From positions 190,451,794-190,515,793 of the forward strand of contig CP136064.1 in assembly GCA_032622095.1 (NCBI GenBank): a stretch of 64,000 nt of DNA, read 5' to 3'. Below the pieces are notes generated by a model, which did no database searches, had not been told where the DNA came from, and worked only from the letters and a program-made list of their open reading frames with translations. Below, piece after piece: positions 11,816 to 24,382 of this stretch; within the stretch, counting starts at the first letter, position 1; each line of letters starts with the position of its first letter. Source of the stretch: Siphonodentalium dalli. Taxonomy: Eukaryota > Mollusca > Scaphopoda > Gadilida > Siphonodentaliidae. The position numbers and the translations under genes are program-made.

Positions 11816-11887
11816 GGGGATGTAGCTCAGTGGTAGAGCGTTCGCTTTGCATGTGAAAGGCCCCGGGTTCGATCCCCGGCATCTCCA
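11816..11887 (+). tRNA. tRNA-Ala-UGC: tRNA-Ala (UGC), unit 8 third gene
   Basis: Consensus UGC copy with the 'atcattt' upstream marker. Confidence 0.94.
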
Positions 11888-12182
11888 AGAAATACTTTTG
11901 CACGAAAGTTAAAATTCGATTATGACGGTTTTGGTGATATTAATGGATGTAAATAATAGAAACAGCTTTCCCCATCGTTTTTCCGCGTGAAATCACGAAA
12001 ACGAAAAAATTACTTTTCTGTATGCTCCGATGATATGATCCGATGCTCCGTGGTATTGTGTTCTTATATTGCAGTGTAATTTCTATCATTTTATATTGAG
12101 ATTAACATACTTCTTTTTTTCGTGGGAAATCAAAGGATTTATTATTTGTCGACAATAATATGGCCTTGCAATTTTACGGGCC

Positions 12183-12254
12183 GGGGATGTAGCTCAGTGG
12201 TAGAGCGTTCGCTTCGCATGTGAAAGGCCCCGGGTTCAATCCCCGGCATCTCCA
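12183..12254 (+). tRNA. tRNA-Ala-CGC: tRNA-Ala (CGC), unit 9
   Basis: Consensus CGC copy. Confidence 0.94.
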
Positions 12255-13026
12255 AGGAAGGCGAATTTTGTTACAATATCTTGCACTATATTTCATCAAT
12301 GGCGGGTTTTGGTAAATTTTTACCCCATTCAATCTCATACAAAATTTATAGCACTCGATCTATTTTATCAGAGGCTGCTTTTTGGTAATGTTTTGCACTA
12401 TTCAAATCTCGCACAAAATCCCATGTGTACATTGTCCTGTATTTTTTATAATTTGTTTTATATATCAGTTCGTTTCATCCCATATTTTAGTTGCGGGAGG
12501 TAGCGTCTGTTTCACAGCATCACCCATAGAGACAAGTTGACGTCACAGACATGATGCACCATTCGTTCGCAATATGGACACCCAATAATTTAGTTGGTTG
12601 TTTGATTACGACATGTTCAAGATCGAAAATTGGGATCGTCAAGGTCGGTCTCGGAATATTGTTAAATGGACACAACTCGTTTAAACCTCAAACACTACGT
12701 ATACCTAATATGGAAGTCGGAACAATGCAGGTCGATAAATACACGAAACACCGTTATACTCTAAAAATAGTCTTATCGAAATCACATTAATTTGACAGCT
12801 GTTTTCAATTATTTTTTCTCACAGATTGAGACAAACGCTCTTTATGCGTACCGTATAAGGAATATATAAACAATGAACGCTCGATCTTTATTGTCTCGTG
12901 CTGATTAATTTTCCGAAAACAATATGACTTGAATAAGTCACGACATGATATGTATACATTTCATGTATTTCTCGACACATTTTGACCCCGAACCGGGCCT
13001 GACGAGTAGGGTATGTTCTTTGGCCT

Positions 13027-13098
13027 GGGGATGTAGCTCAGTGGTAGAGCGTTCGCTTTGCATGTGAAAGGCCCCGGGTTCGATCCCCGGCATCTCCA
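13027..13098 (+). tRNA. tRNA-Ala-UGC: tRNA-Ala (UGC), unit 9 second gene
   Basis: Consensus UGC copy; upstream flank reads 'gacgagtaggg' instead of 'gacgaggaggg'. Confidence 0.94.
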
Positions 13099-13338
13099 GC
13101 ACAGTGCTTTCTTTTTATTTGTATGTATGAAGTTTTAATTGCACATGCCGCTGTTATGACTGACTGTCGTGATTTTATATACTGGAAAGTCACCATTTGT
13201 GAATCGAAACGTTCCGTCCTATATGCATAGCTATTAAATCACAACAAAGCAAATTTACCACTTCATCTGACTTCTCATCGAATAATAAATAGCTGTCTAA
13301 TGTATTCTCCAAACTTTGACGGACAAATTCTATCAGTT

Positions 13339-13410
13339 GGGGATGTAGCTCAGTGGTAGAGCGTTCGCTTTGCATGTGAAAGGCCCCGGGTTCGATCCCC
13401 GGCATCTCCA
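13339..13410 (+). tRNA. tRNA-Ala-UGC: tRNA-Ala (UGC), unit 9 third gene
   Basis: Consensus UGC copy with the 'tgtattctcc' upstream marker. Confidence 0.94.
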
Positions 13411-13691
13411 AGAAATACTTTTGCACGAAAGTTAAAATTCGATTATGACGGTTTTGGTGATATAATAGAAACAGCTTTCCCCATCGTTTTTCCGCGTGAA
13501 ATCACGAAAACGAAAAAATTACTTTTCTGTATGCTCCGATGATATGCTCCGATGCTCCGTGGTATTGTGTCCTTATATTGCAGTGTAATTTCTATCATTT
13601 TATATTGAGATTAACATACTTCTTTTTTTCGTGGGAAATCAAAGGATTTATTATTTGTCGACAATAATATGGCCTTGCAATTTTACGGGCC

Positions 13692-13763
13692 GGTGATGTA
13701 GCTCAGTGGTAGAGCGTTCGCTTCGCATGTGAAAGGCCCCGGGTTCAATCCCCGGCATCTCCA
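13692..13763 (+). tRNA. tRNA-Ala-CGC: tRNA-Ala (CGC), unit 10, G3T variant lacking the G3:U70 pair
   Basis: The acceptor strand reads GGTGATG, so position 3 is T and faces U70. This removes the G3:U70 pair that alanyl-tRNA synthetase depends on. The rest of the cloverleaf and both promoter boxes are intact, so the gene could be transcribed but its product should be charged poorly or not at all. It is the only copy with this change. Functionally it may be a pseudogene. Confidence 0.8.
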
Positions 13764-14535
13764 AGGAAGGCGAATTTTGTTACAATATCTTGCACTATAT
13801 TTCATCAATGGCGGGTTTTGGTAAATTTTTACCCCATTCAATCTCATACAAAATTTATAGCACTCGATCTATTTTATCAGAGGCTGCTTTTTGGTAATGT
13901 TTTGCACTATTCAAATCTCGCACAAAATCCCATGTGTACATTGTCCTGTATTTTTTATAATTTGTTTTATATATCAGTTCGTTTCATCCCATATTTTAGT
14001 TGCGGGAGGTAGCGTCTGTTTCACAGCATCACCCATAGAGACAAGTTGACGTCACAGACATGATGCACCATTCGTTCGCAATATGGACACCCAATAATTT
14101 AGTTGGTTGTTTGATTACGACATGTTCAAGATCGAAAATTGGGATCGTCAAGGTCGGTCTCGGAATATTGTTAAATGGACACAACTCGTTTAAACCTCAA
14201 ACACTACGTATACCTAATATGGAAGTCGGAACAATGCAGGTCGATAAATACACGAAACACCGTTATACTCTAAAAATAGTCTTATCGAAATCACATTAAT
14301 TTGACAGCTGTTTTCAATTATTTTTTCTCACAGATTGAGACAAACGCTCTTTATGCGTACCGTATAAGGAATATACAAACAATGAACGCTCGATCTTTAT
14401 TGTCTCGTGCTGATTAATTTTCCGAAAACAATATGACTTGAATAAGTCACGACATGATATGTATACATTTCATGTATTTCTCGACACATTTTGACCCCGA
14501 ACCGGGCCTGACGAGGAGGGTATGTTCTTTGGCCT

Positions 14536-14607
14536 GGGGATGTAGCTCAGTGGTAGAGCGTTCGCTTTGCATGTGAAAGGCCCCGGGTTCGATCCCCGGC
14601 ATCTCCA
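14536..14607 (+). tRNA. tRNA-Ala-UGC: tRNA-Ala (UGC), unit 10 second gene
   Basis: Consensus UGC copy. Confidence 0.94.
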
Positions 14608-14847
14608 GCACAGTGCTTTCTTTTTATTTGTATGTATGAAGTTTTAATTGCACATGCCGCTGTTATGACTGACTGTCGTGATTTCATATACTGGAAAGTC
14701 ACCATTTGTGAATCGAAACGTTCCGTCCTATATGCATAGCTATTAAATCACAACAAAGCAAATTTACCACTTCATCTGACTTCTCATCGAATAATAAATA
14801 GCTGTCTAATGTAGTCTCCAAACTTTGACGGACAAATTCTATCAGTT

Positions 14848-14919
14848 GGGGATGTAGCTCAGTGGTAGAGCGTTCGCTTTGCATGTGAAAGGCCCCGGGT
14901 TCGATCCCCGGCATCTCCA
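14848..14919 (+). tRNA. tRNA-Ala-UGC: tRNA-Ala (UGC), unit 10 third gene
   Basis: Consensus UGC copy. Confidence 0.94.
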
Positions 14920-15200
14920 AGAAATACTTTTGCACGAAAGTTAAAATTCGATTATGACGGTTTTGGTGATATAATAGAAACAGCTTTCCCCATCGTTTTT
15001 CCGCGTGAAATCACGAAAACGAAAAAATTACTTTTCTGTATGCTCCGATGATATGATCCGATGCTCCGTGGTATTGTGTTCTTATATTGCAGTGTAATTT
15101 CTATCATTTTATATTGAGATTAACATACTTCTTTTTTTCGTGGGAAATCAAAGGATTTATTATTTGTCGACAATAATATGGCCTTGCAATTTTACGGGCC

Positions 15201-15272
15201 GGGGATGTAGCTCAGTGGTAGAGCGTTCGCTTCGCATGTGAAAGGCCCCGGGTTCAATCCCCGGCATCTCAA
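15201..15272 (+). tRNA. tRNA-Ala-CGC: tRNA-Ala (CGC), unit 11, C72A variant
   Basis: The 3' end reads CATCTCA-A, so the terminal acceptor pair G1-C72 becomes a G-A mismatch. That could impair RNase P/Z processing or aminoacylation. The same change occurs in the next unit. Confidence 0.85.
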
Positions 15273-16044
15273 AGGAAGGCGAATTTTGTTACAATATCTT
15301 GCACTATATTTCATCAATGGCGGGTTTTGGTAAATTTTTACCCCATTCAATCTCATACAAAATTTATAGCACTCGATCTATTTTATCAGAGGCTGCTTTT
15401 TGGTAATGTTTTGCACTATTCAAATCTCGCACAAAATCCCATGTGTACATTGTCCTGTATTTTTTATAATTTGTTTTATATATCAGTTCGTTTCATCCCA
15501 TATTTTAGTTGCGGGAGGTAGCGTCTGTTTCACAGCATCACCCATAGAGACAAGTTGACGTCACAGACATGATGCACCATTCGTTCGCAATATGGACACC
15601 CAATAATTTAGTTGGTTGTTTGATTACGACATGTTCAAGATCGAAAATTGGGATCGTCAAGGTCGGTCTCGGAATATTGTTAAATGGACACAACTCGTTT
15701 AAACCTCAAACAGTACGTATACCTAATATGGAAGTCGGAACAATGCAGGTCGATAAATACACGAAACACCGTTATACTCTAAAAATAGTCTTATCGAAAT
15801 CACATTAATTTGACAGCTGTTTTCAATTATTTTTTCTCACAGATTGAGACAAACGCTCTTTATGCGTACCGTATAAGGAATATACAAACAATGAACGCTC
15901 GATCTTTATTGTCTCGTGCTGATTAATTTTCCGAAAACAATATGACTTGAATAAGTCACGACATGATATGTATACATTTCATGTATTTCTCGACACATTT
16001 TGACCCCGAACCGGGCCTGACGAGGAGGGTATGTTCTTTGGCCT

Positions 16045-16116
16045 GGGGATGTAGCTCAGTGGTAGAGCGTTCGCTTTGCATGTGAAAGGCCCCGGGTTCG
16101 ATCCCCGGCATCTCCA
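16045..16116 (+). tRNA. tRNA-Ala-UGC: tRNA-Ala (UGC), unit 11 second gene
   Basis: Consensus UGC copy. Confidence 0.94.
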
Positions 16117-16356
16117 GCACAGTGCTTTCTTTTTATTTGTATGTATGAAGTTTTAATTGCACATGCCGCTGTTATGACTGACTGTCGTGATTTCATATAC
16201 TGGAAAGTCACCATTTGTGAATCGAAACGTTCCGTCCTATATGCATAGCTATTAAATCACAACAAAGCAAATTTACCACTTCATCTGACTTCTCATCGAA
16301 TAATAAATAGCTGTCTAATGTAGTCTCCAAACTTTGACGGACAAATTCTATCAGTT

Positions 16357-16428
16357 GGGGATGTAGCTCAGTGGTAGAGCGTTCGCTTTGCATGTGAAAG
16401 GCCCCGGGTTCGATCCCCGGCATCTCCA
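16357..16428 (+). tRNA. tRNA-Ala-UGC: tRNA-Ala (UGC), unit 11 third gene
   Basis: Consensus UGC copy. Confidence 0.94.
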
Positions 16429-16709
16429 AGAAATACTTTTGCACGAAAGTTAAAATTCGATTATGACGGTTTTGGTGATATAATAGAAACAGCTTTCCCC
16501 ATCGTTTTTCCGCGTGAAATCACGAAAACGAAAAAATTACTTTTCTGTATGCTCCGATGATATGATCCGATGCTCCGTGGTATTGTGTTCTTATATTGCA
16601 GTGTAATTTCTATCATTTTATATTGAGATTAACATACTTCTTTTTTTCGTGGGAAATCAAAGGATTTATTATTTGTCGACAATAATATGGCCTTGCAATT
16701 TTACGGGCC

Positions 16710-16781
16710 GGGGATGTAGCTCAGTGGTAGAGCGTTCGCTTCGCATGTGAAAGGCCCCGGGTTCAATCCCCGGCATCTCAA
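16710..16781 (+). tRNA. tRNA-Ala-CGC: tRNA-Ala (CGC), unit 12, C72A variant
   Basis: Same C72A change as unit 11. The two adjacent units evidently share a recent common copy. Confidence 0.85.
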
Positions 16782-17553
16782 AGGAAGGCGAATTTTGTTA
16801 CAATATCTTGCACTATATTTCATCAATGGCGGGTTTTGGTAAATTTTTACCCCATTCAATCTCATACAAAATTTATAGCACTCGATCTATTTTATCAGAG
16901 GCTGCTTTTTGGTAATGTTTTGCACTATTCAAATCTCGCACAAAATCCCATGTGTACATTGTCCTGTATTTTTTATAATTTGTTTTATATATCAGTTCGT
17001 TTCATCCCATATTTTAGTTGCGGGAGGTAGCGTCTGTTTCACAGCATCACCCATAGAGACAAGTTGACGTCACAGACATGATGCACCATTCGTTCGCAAT
17101 ATGGACACCCAATAATTTAGTTGGTTGTTTGATTACGACATGTTCAAGATCGAAAATTGGGATCGTCAAGGTCGGTCTCGGAATATTGTTAAATGGACAC
17201 AACTCGTTTAAACCTCAAACAGTACGTATACCTAATATGGAAGTCGGAACAATGCAGGTCGATAAATACACGAAACACCGTTATACTCTAAAAATAGTCT
17301 TATCGAAATCACATTAATTTGACAGCTGTTTTCAATTATTTTTTCTCACAGATTGAGACAAACGCTCTTTATGCGTACCGTATAAGGAATATACAAACAA
17401 TGAACGCTCGATCTTTATTGTCTCGTGCTGATTAATTTTCCGAAAACAATATGACTTGAATAAGTCACGACATGATATGTATACATTTCATGTATTTCTC
17501 GACACATTTTGACCCCGAACCGGGCCTGACGAGGAGGGTATGTTCTTTGGCCT

Positions 17554-17625
17554 GGGGATGTAGCTCAGTGGTAGAGCGTTCGCTTTGCATGTGAAAGGCC
17601 CCGGGTTCGATCCCCGGCATCTCCA
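17554..17625 (+). tRNA. tRNA-Ala-UGC: tRNA-Ala (UGC), unit 12 second gene
   Basis: Consensus UGC copy. Confidence 0.94.
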
Positions 17626-17865
17626 GCACAGTGCTTTCTTTTTATTTGTATGTATGAAGTTTTAATTGCACATGCCGCTGTTATGACTGACTGTCGTGAT
17701 TTCATATACTGGAAAGTCACCATTTGTGAATCGAAACGTTCCGTCCTATATGCATAGCTATTAAATCACAACAAAGCAAATTTACCACTTCATCTGACTT
17801 CTCATCGAATAATAAATAGCTGTCTAATGTAGTCTCCAAACTTTGACGGACAAATTCTATCATTT

Positions 17866-17937
17866 GGGGATGTAGCTCAGTGGTAGAGCGTTCGCTTTGC
17901 ATGTGAAAGGCCCCGGGTTCGATCCCCGGCATCTCCA
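17866..17937 (+). tRNA. tRNA-Ala-UGC: tRNA-Ala (UGC), unit 12 third gene
   Basis: Consensus UGC copy with the 'atcattt' upstream marker. Confidence 0.94.
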
Positions 17938-18232
17938 AGAAATACTTTTGCACGAAAGTTAAAATTCGATTATGACGGTTTTGGTGATATTAATGGATGT
18001 AAATAATAGAAACAGCTTTCCCCATCGTTTTTCCGCGTGAAATCACGAAAACGAAAAAATTACTTTTCTGTATGCTCCGATGATATGATCCGATGCTCCG
18101 TGGTATTGTGTTCTTATATTGCAGTGTAATTTCTATCATTTTATATTGAGATTAACATACTTCTTTTTTTCGTGGGAAATCAAAGGATTTATTATTTGTC
18201 GACAATAATATGGCCTTGCAATTTTACGGGCC

Positions 18233-18304
18233 GGGGATGTAGCTCAGTGGTAGAGCGTTCGCTTCGCATGTGAAAGGCCCCGGGTTCAATCCCCTGCATC
18301 TCCA
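18233..18304 (+). tRNA. tRNA-Ala-CGC: tRNA-Ala (CGC), unit 13, G64T variant
   Basis: The 3' side of the T stem reads CCCTG, so C50 faces T64 (mismatch). All other elements are consensus. Confidence 0.87.
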
Positions 18305-19076
18305 AGGAAGGCGAATTTTGTTACAATATCTTGCACTATATTTCATCAATGGCGGGTTTTGGTAAATTTTTACCCCATTCAATCTCATACAAAATTTATA
18401 GCACTCGATCTATTTTATCAGAGGCTGCTTTTTGGTAATGTTTTGCACTATTCAAATCTCGCACAAAATCCCATGTGTACATTGTCCTGTATTTTTTATA
18501 ATTTGTTTTATATATCAGTTCGTTTCATCCCATATTTTAGTTGCGGGAGGTAGCGTCTGTTTCACAGCATCACCCATAGAGACAAGTTGACGTCACAGAC
18601 ATGATGCACCATTCGTTCGCAATATGGACACCCAATAATTTAGTTGGTTGTTTGATTACGACATGTTCAAGATCGAAAATTGGGATCGTCAAGGTCGGTC
18701 TCGGAATATTGTTAAATGGACACAACTCGTTTAAACCTCAAACAGTACGTATACCTAATATGGAAGTCGGAACAATGCAGGTCGATAAATACACGAAACA
18801 CCGTTATACTCTAAAAATAGTCTTATCGAAATCACATTAATTTGACAGCTGTTTTCAATTATTTTTTCTCACAGATTGAGACAAACGCTCTTTATGCGTA
18901 CCGTATAAGGAATATATAAACAATGAACGCTCGATCTTTATTGTCTCGTGCTGATTAATTTTCCGAAAACAATATGACTTGAATAAGTCACGACATGATA
19001 TGTATACATTTCATGTATTTCTCGACACATTTTGACCCCGAACCGGGCCTGACGAGGAGGGTATGTTCTTTGGCCT

Positions 19077-19148
19077 GGGGATGTAGCTCAGTGGTAGAGC
19101 GTTCGCTTTGCATGTGAAAGGCCCCGGGTTCGATCCCCGGCATCTCCA
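19077..19148 (+). tRNA. tRNA-Ala-UGC: tRNA-Ala (UGC), unit 13 second gene
   Basis: Consensus UGC copy. Confidence 0.94.
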
Positions 19149-19388
19149 GCACAGTGCTTTCTTTTTATTTGTATGTATGAAGTTTTAATTGCACATGCCG
19201 CTGTTATGACTGACTGTCGTGATTTCATATACTGGAAAGTCACCATTTGTGAATCGAAACGTTCCGTCCTATATGCATAGCTATTAAATCACAACAAAGC
19301 AAATTTACCACTTCATCTGACTTCTCATCGAATAATAAATAGCTGTCTAATGTATTCTCCAAACTTTGACGGACAAATTCTATCAGTT

Positions 19389-19460
19389 GGGGATGTAGCT
19401 CAGTGGTAGAGCGTTCGCTTTGCATGTGAAAGGCCCCGGGTTCGATCCCCGGCATCTCCA
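19389..19460 (+). tRNA. tRNA-Ala-UGC: tRNA-Ala (UGC), unit 13 third gene
   Basis: Consensus UGC copy with the 'tgtattctcc' upstream marker. Confidence 0.94.
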
Positions 19461-19741
19461 AGAAATACTTTTGCACGAAAGTTAAAATTCGATTATGACG
19501 GTTTTGGTGATATAATAGAAACAGCTTTCCCCATCGTTTTTCCGCGTGAAATCACGAAAACGAAAAAATTACTTTTCTGTATGCTCCGATGATATGCTCC
19601 GATGCTCCGTGGTATTGTGTCCTTATATTGCAGTGTAATTTCTATCATTTTATATTGAGATTAACATACTTCTTTTTTTCGTGGGAAATCAAAGGATTTA
19701 TTATTTGTCGACAATAATATGGCCTTGCAATTTTACGGGCC

Positions 19742-19813
19742 GGGGATGTAGCTCAGTGGTAGAGCGTTCGCTTCGCATGTGAAAGGCCCCGGGTTCAATC
19801 CCCGGCATCTCCA
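19742..19813 (+). tRNA. tRNA-Ala-CGC: tRNA-Ala (CGC), unit 14
   Basis: Consensus CGC copy. Confidence 0.94.
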
Positions 19814-20585
19814 AGGAAGGCGAATTTTGTTACAATATCTTGCACTATATTTCATCAATGGCGGGTTTTGGTAAATTTTTACCCCATTCAATCTCATACA
19901 AAATTTATAGCACTCGATCTATTTTATCAGAGGCTGCTTTTTGGTAATGTTTTGCACTATTCAAATCTCGCACAAAATCCCATGTGTACATTGTCCTGTA
20001 TTTTTTATAATTTGTTTTATATATCAGTTCGTTTCATCCCATATTTTAGTTGCGGGAGGTAGCGTCTGTTTCACAGCATCACCCATAGAGACAAGTTGAC
20101 GTCACAGACATGATGCACCATTCGTTCGCAATATGGACACCCAATAATTTAGTTGGTTGTTTGATTACGACATGTTCAAGATCGAAAATTGGGATCGTCA
20201 AGGTCGGTCTCGGAATATTGTTAAATGGACACAACTCGTTTAAACCTCAAACACTACGTATACCTAATATGGAAGTCGGAACAATGCAGGTCGATAAATA
20301 CACGAAACACCGTTATACTCTAAAAATAGTCTTATCGAAATCACATTAATTTGACAGCTGTTTTCAATTATTTTTTCTCACAGATTGAGACAAACGCTCT
20401 TTATGCGTACCGTATAAGGAATATATAAACAATGAACGCTCGATCTTTATTGTCTCGTGCTGATTAATTTTCCGAAAACAATATGACTTGAATAAGTCAC
20501 GACATGATATGTATACATTTCATGTATTTCTCGACACATTTTGACCCCGAACCGGGCCTGACGAGGAGGGTATGTTCTTTGGCCT

Positions 20586-20657
20586 GGGGATGTAGCTCAG
20601 TGGTAGAGCGTTCGCTTTGCATGTGAAAGGCCCCGGGTTCGATCCCCGGCATCTCCA
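20586..20657 (+). tRNA. tRNA-Ala-UGC: tRNA-Ala (UGC), unit 14 second gene
   Basis: Consensus UGC copy. Confidence 0.94.
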
Positions 20658-20897
20658 GCACAGTGCTTTCTTTTTATTTGTATGTATGAAGTTTTAATTG
20701 CACATGCCGCTGTTATGACTGACTGTCGTGATTTCATATACTGGAAAGTCACCATTTGTGAATCGAAACGTTCCGTCCTATATGCATAGCTATTAAATCA
20801 CAACAAAGCAAATTTACCACTTCATCTGACTTCTCATCGAATAATAAATAGCTGTCTAATGTAGTCTCCAAACTTTGACGGACAAATTCTATCATTT

Positions 20898-20969
20898 GGG
20901 GATGTAGCTCAGTGGTAGAGCGTTCGCTTTGCATGTGAAAGGCCCCGGGTTCGATCCCCGGCATCTCCA
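20898..20969 (+). tRNA. tRNA-Ala-UGC: tRNA-Ala (UGC), unit 14 third gene
   Basis: Consensus UGC copy with the 'atcattt' marker. Units 14-17 form a run of four long-type units. Confidence 0.94.
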
Positions 20970-21264
20970 AGAAATACTTTTGCACGAAAGTTAAAATTCG
21001 ATTATGACGGTTTTGGTGATATTAATGGATGTAAATAATAGAAACAGCTTTCCCCATCGTTTTTCCGCGTGAAATCACGAAAACGAAAAAATTACTTTTC
21101 TGTATGCTCCGATGATATGATCCGATGCTCCGTGGTATTGTGTTCTTATATTGCAGTGTAATTTCTATCATTTTATATTGAGATTAACATACTTCTTTTT
21201 TTCGTGGGAAATCAAAGGATTTATTATTTGTCGACAATAATATGGCCTTGCAATTTTACGGGCC

Positions 21265-21336
21265 GGGGATGTAGCTCAGTGGTAGAGCGTTCGCTTCGCA
21301 TGTGAAAGGCCCCGGGTTCAATCCCCGGCATCTCCA
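21265..21336 (+). tRNA. tRNA-Ala-CGC: tRNA-Ala (CGC), unit 15
   Basis: Consensus CGC copy. Confidence 0.94.
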
Positions 21337-22108
21337 AGGAAGGCGAATTTTGTTACAATATCTTGCACTATATTTCATCAATGGCGGGTTTTGGTAAATT
21401 TTTACCCCATTCAATCTCATACAAAATTTATAGCACTCGATCTATTTTATCAGAGGCTGCTTTTTGGTAATGTTTTGCACTATTCAAATCTCGCACAAAA
21501 TCCCATGTGTACATTGTCCTGTATTTTTTATAATTTGTTTTATATATCAGTTCGTTTCATCCCATATTTTAGTTGCGGGAGGTAGCGTCTGTTTCACAGC
21601 ATCACCCATAGAGACAAGTTGACGTCACAGACATGATGCACCATTCGTTCGCAATATGGACACCCAATAATTTAGTTGGTTGTTTGATTACGACATGTTC
21701 AAGATCGAAAATTGGGATCGTCAAGGTCGGTCTCGGAATATTGTTAAATGGACACAACTCGTTTAAACCTCAAACACTACGTATACCTAATATGGAAGTC
21801 GGAACAATGCAGGTCGATAAATACACGAAACACCGTTATACTCTAAAAATAGTCTTATCGAAATCACATTAATTTGACAGCTGTTTTCAATTATTTTTTC
21901 TCACAGATTGAGACAAACGCTCTTTATGCGTACCGTATAAGGAATATATAAACAATGAACGCTCGATCTTTATTGTCTCGTGCTGATTAATTTTCCGAAA
22001 ACAATATGACTTGAATAAGTCACGACATGATATGTATACATTTCATGTATTTCTCGACACATTTTGACCCCGAACCGGGCCTGACGAGGAGGGTATGTTC
22101 TTTGGCCT

Positions 22109-22180
22109 GGGGATGTAGCTCAGTGGTAGAGCGTTCGCTTTGCATGTGAAAGGCCCCGGGTTCGATCCCCGGCATCTCCA
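22109..22180 (+). tRNA. tRNA-Ala-UGC: tRNA-Ala (UGC), unit 15 second gene
   Basis: Consensus UGC copy. Confidence 0.94.
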
Positions 22181-22420
22181 GCACAGTGCTTTCTTTTTAT
22201 TTGTATGTATGAAGTTTTAATTGCACATGCCGCTGTTATGACTGACTGTCGTGATTTCATATACTGGAAAGTCACCATTTGTGAATCGAAACGTTCCGTC
22301 CTATATGCATAGCTATTAAATCACAACAAAGCAAATTTACCACTTCATCTGACTTCTCATCGAATAATAAATAGCTGTCTAATGTAGTCTCCAAACTTTG
22401 ACGGACAAATTCTATCATTT

Positions 22421-22492
22421 GGGGATGTAGCTCAGTGGTAGAGCGTTCGCTTTGCATGTGAAAGGCCCCGGGTTCGATCCCCGGCATCTCCA
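22421..22492 (+). tRNA. tRNA-Ala-UGC: tRNA-Ala (UGC), unit 15 third gene
   Basis: Consensus UGC copy. Confidence 0.94.
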
Positions 22493-22787
22493 AGAAATAC
22501 TTTTGCACGAAAGTTAAAATTCGATTATGACGGTTTTGGTGATATTAATGGATGTAAATAATAGAAACAGCTTTCCCCATCGTTTTTCCGCGTGAAATCA
22601 CGAAAACGAAAAAATTACTTTTCTGTATGCTCCGATGATATGATCCGATGCTCCGTGGTATTGTGTTCTTATATTGCAGTGTAATTTCTATCATTTTATA
22701 TTGAGATTAACATACTTCTTTTTTTCGTGGGAAATCAAAGGATTTATTATTTGTCGACAATAATATGGCCTTGCAATTTTACGGGCC

Positions 22788-22859
22788 GGGGATGTAGCTC
22801 AGTGGTAGAGCGTTCGCTTCGCATGTGAAAGGCCCCGGGTTCAATCCCCGGCATCTCCA
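22788..22859 (+). tRNA. tRNA-Ala-CGC: tRNA-Ala (CGC), unit 16
   Basis: Consensus CGC copy. Confidence 0.94.
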
Positions 22860-23631
22860 AGGAAGGCGAATTTTGTTACAATATCTTGCACTATATTTCA
22901 TCAATGGCGGGTTTTGGTAAATTTTTACCCCATTCAATCTCATACAAAATTTATAGCACTCGATCTATTTTATCAGAGGCTGCTTTTTGGTAATGTTTTG
23001 CACTATTCAAATCTCGCACAAAATCCCATGTGTACATTGTCCTGTATTTTTTATAATTTGTTTTATATATCAGTTCGTTTCATCCCATATTTTAGTTGCG
23101 GGAGGTAGCGTCTGTTTCACAGCATCACCCATAGAGACAAGTTGACGTCACAGACATGATGCACCATTCGTTCGCAATATGGACACCCAATAATTTAGTT
23201 GGTTGTTTGATTACGACATGTTCAAGATCGAAAATTGGGATCGTCAAGGTCGGTCTCGGAATATTGTTAAATGGACACAACTCGTTTAAACCTCAAACAG
23301 TACGTATACCTAATATGGAAGTCGGAACAATGCAGGTCGATAAATACACGAAACACCGTTATACTCTAAAAATAGTCTTATCGAAATCACATTAATTTGA
23401 CAGCTGTTTTCAATTATTTTTTCTCACAGATTGAGACAAACGCTCTTTATGCGTACCGTATAAGGAATATATAAACAATGAACGCTCGATCTTTATTGTC
23501 TCGTGCTGATTAATTTTCCGAAAACAATATGACTTGAATAAGTCACGACATGATATGTATACATTTCATGTATTTCTCGACACATTTTGACCCCGAACCG
23601 GGCCTGACGAGGAGGGTATGTTCTTTGGCCT

Positions 23632-23703
23632 GGGGATGTAGCTCAGTGGTAGAGCGTTCGCTTTGCATGTGAAAGGCCCCGGGTTCGATCCCCGGCATCT
23701 CCA
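23632..23703 (+). tRNA. tRNA-Ala-UGC: tRNA-Ala (UGC), unit 16 second gene
   Basis: Consensus UGC copy. Confidence 0.94.
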
Positions 23704-23943
23704 GCACAGTGCTTTCTTTTTATTTGTATGTATGAAGTTTTAATTGCACATGCCGCTGTTATGACTGACTGTCGTGATTTCATATACTGGAAAGTCACCA
23801 TTTGTGAATCGAAACGTTCCGTCCTATATGCATAGCTATTAAATCACAACAAAGCAAATTTACCACTTCATCTGACTTCTCATCGAATAATAAATAGCTG
23901 TCTAATGTAGTCTCCAAACTTTGACGGACAAATTCTATCATTT

Positions 23944-24015
23944 GGGGATGTAGCTCAGTGGTAGAGCGTTCGCTTTGCATGTGAAAGGCCCCGGGTTCGA
24001 TCCCCGGCATCTCCA
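23944..24015 (+). tRNA. tRNA-Ala-UGC: tRNA-Ala (UGC), unit 16 third gene
   Basis: Consensus UGC copy. Confidence 0.94.
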
Positions 24016-24310
24016 AGAAATACTTTTGCACGAAAGTTAAAATTCGATTATGACGGTTTTGGTGATATTAATGGATGTAAATAATAGAAACAGCTTTCCC
24101 CATCGTTTTTCCGCGTGAAATCACGAAAACGAAAAAATTACTTTTCTGTATGCTCCGATGATATGATCCGATGCTCCGTGGTATTGTGTTCTTATATTGC
24201 AGTGTAATTTCTATCATTTTATATTGAGATTAACATACTTCTTTTTTTCGTGGGAAATCAAAGGATTTATTATTTGTCGACAATAATATGGCCTTGCAAT
24301 TTTACGGGCC

Positions 24311-24382
24311 GGGGATGTAGCTCAGTGGTAGAGCGTTCGCTTCGCATGTGAAAGGCCCCGGGTTCAATCCCCGGCATCTCCA
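24311..24382 (+). tRNA. tRNA-Ala-CGC: tRNA-Ala (CGC), unit 17
   Basis: Consensus CGC copy. Confidence 0.94.
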
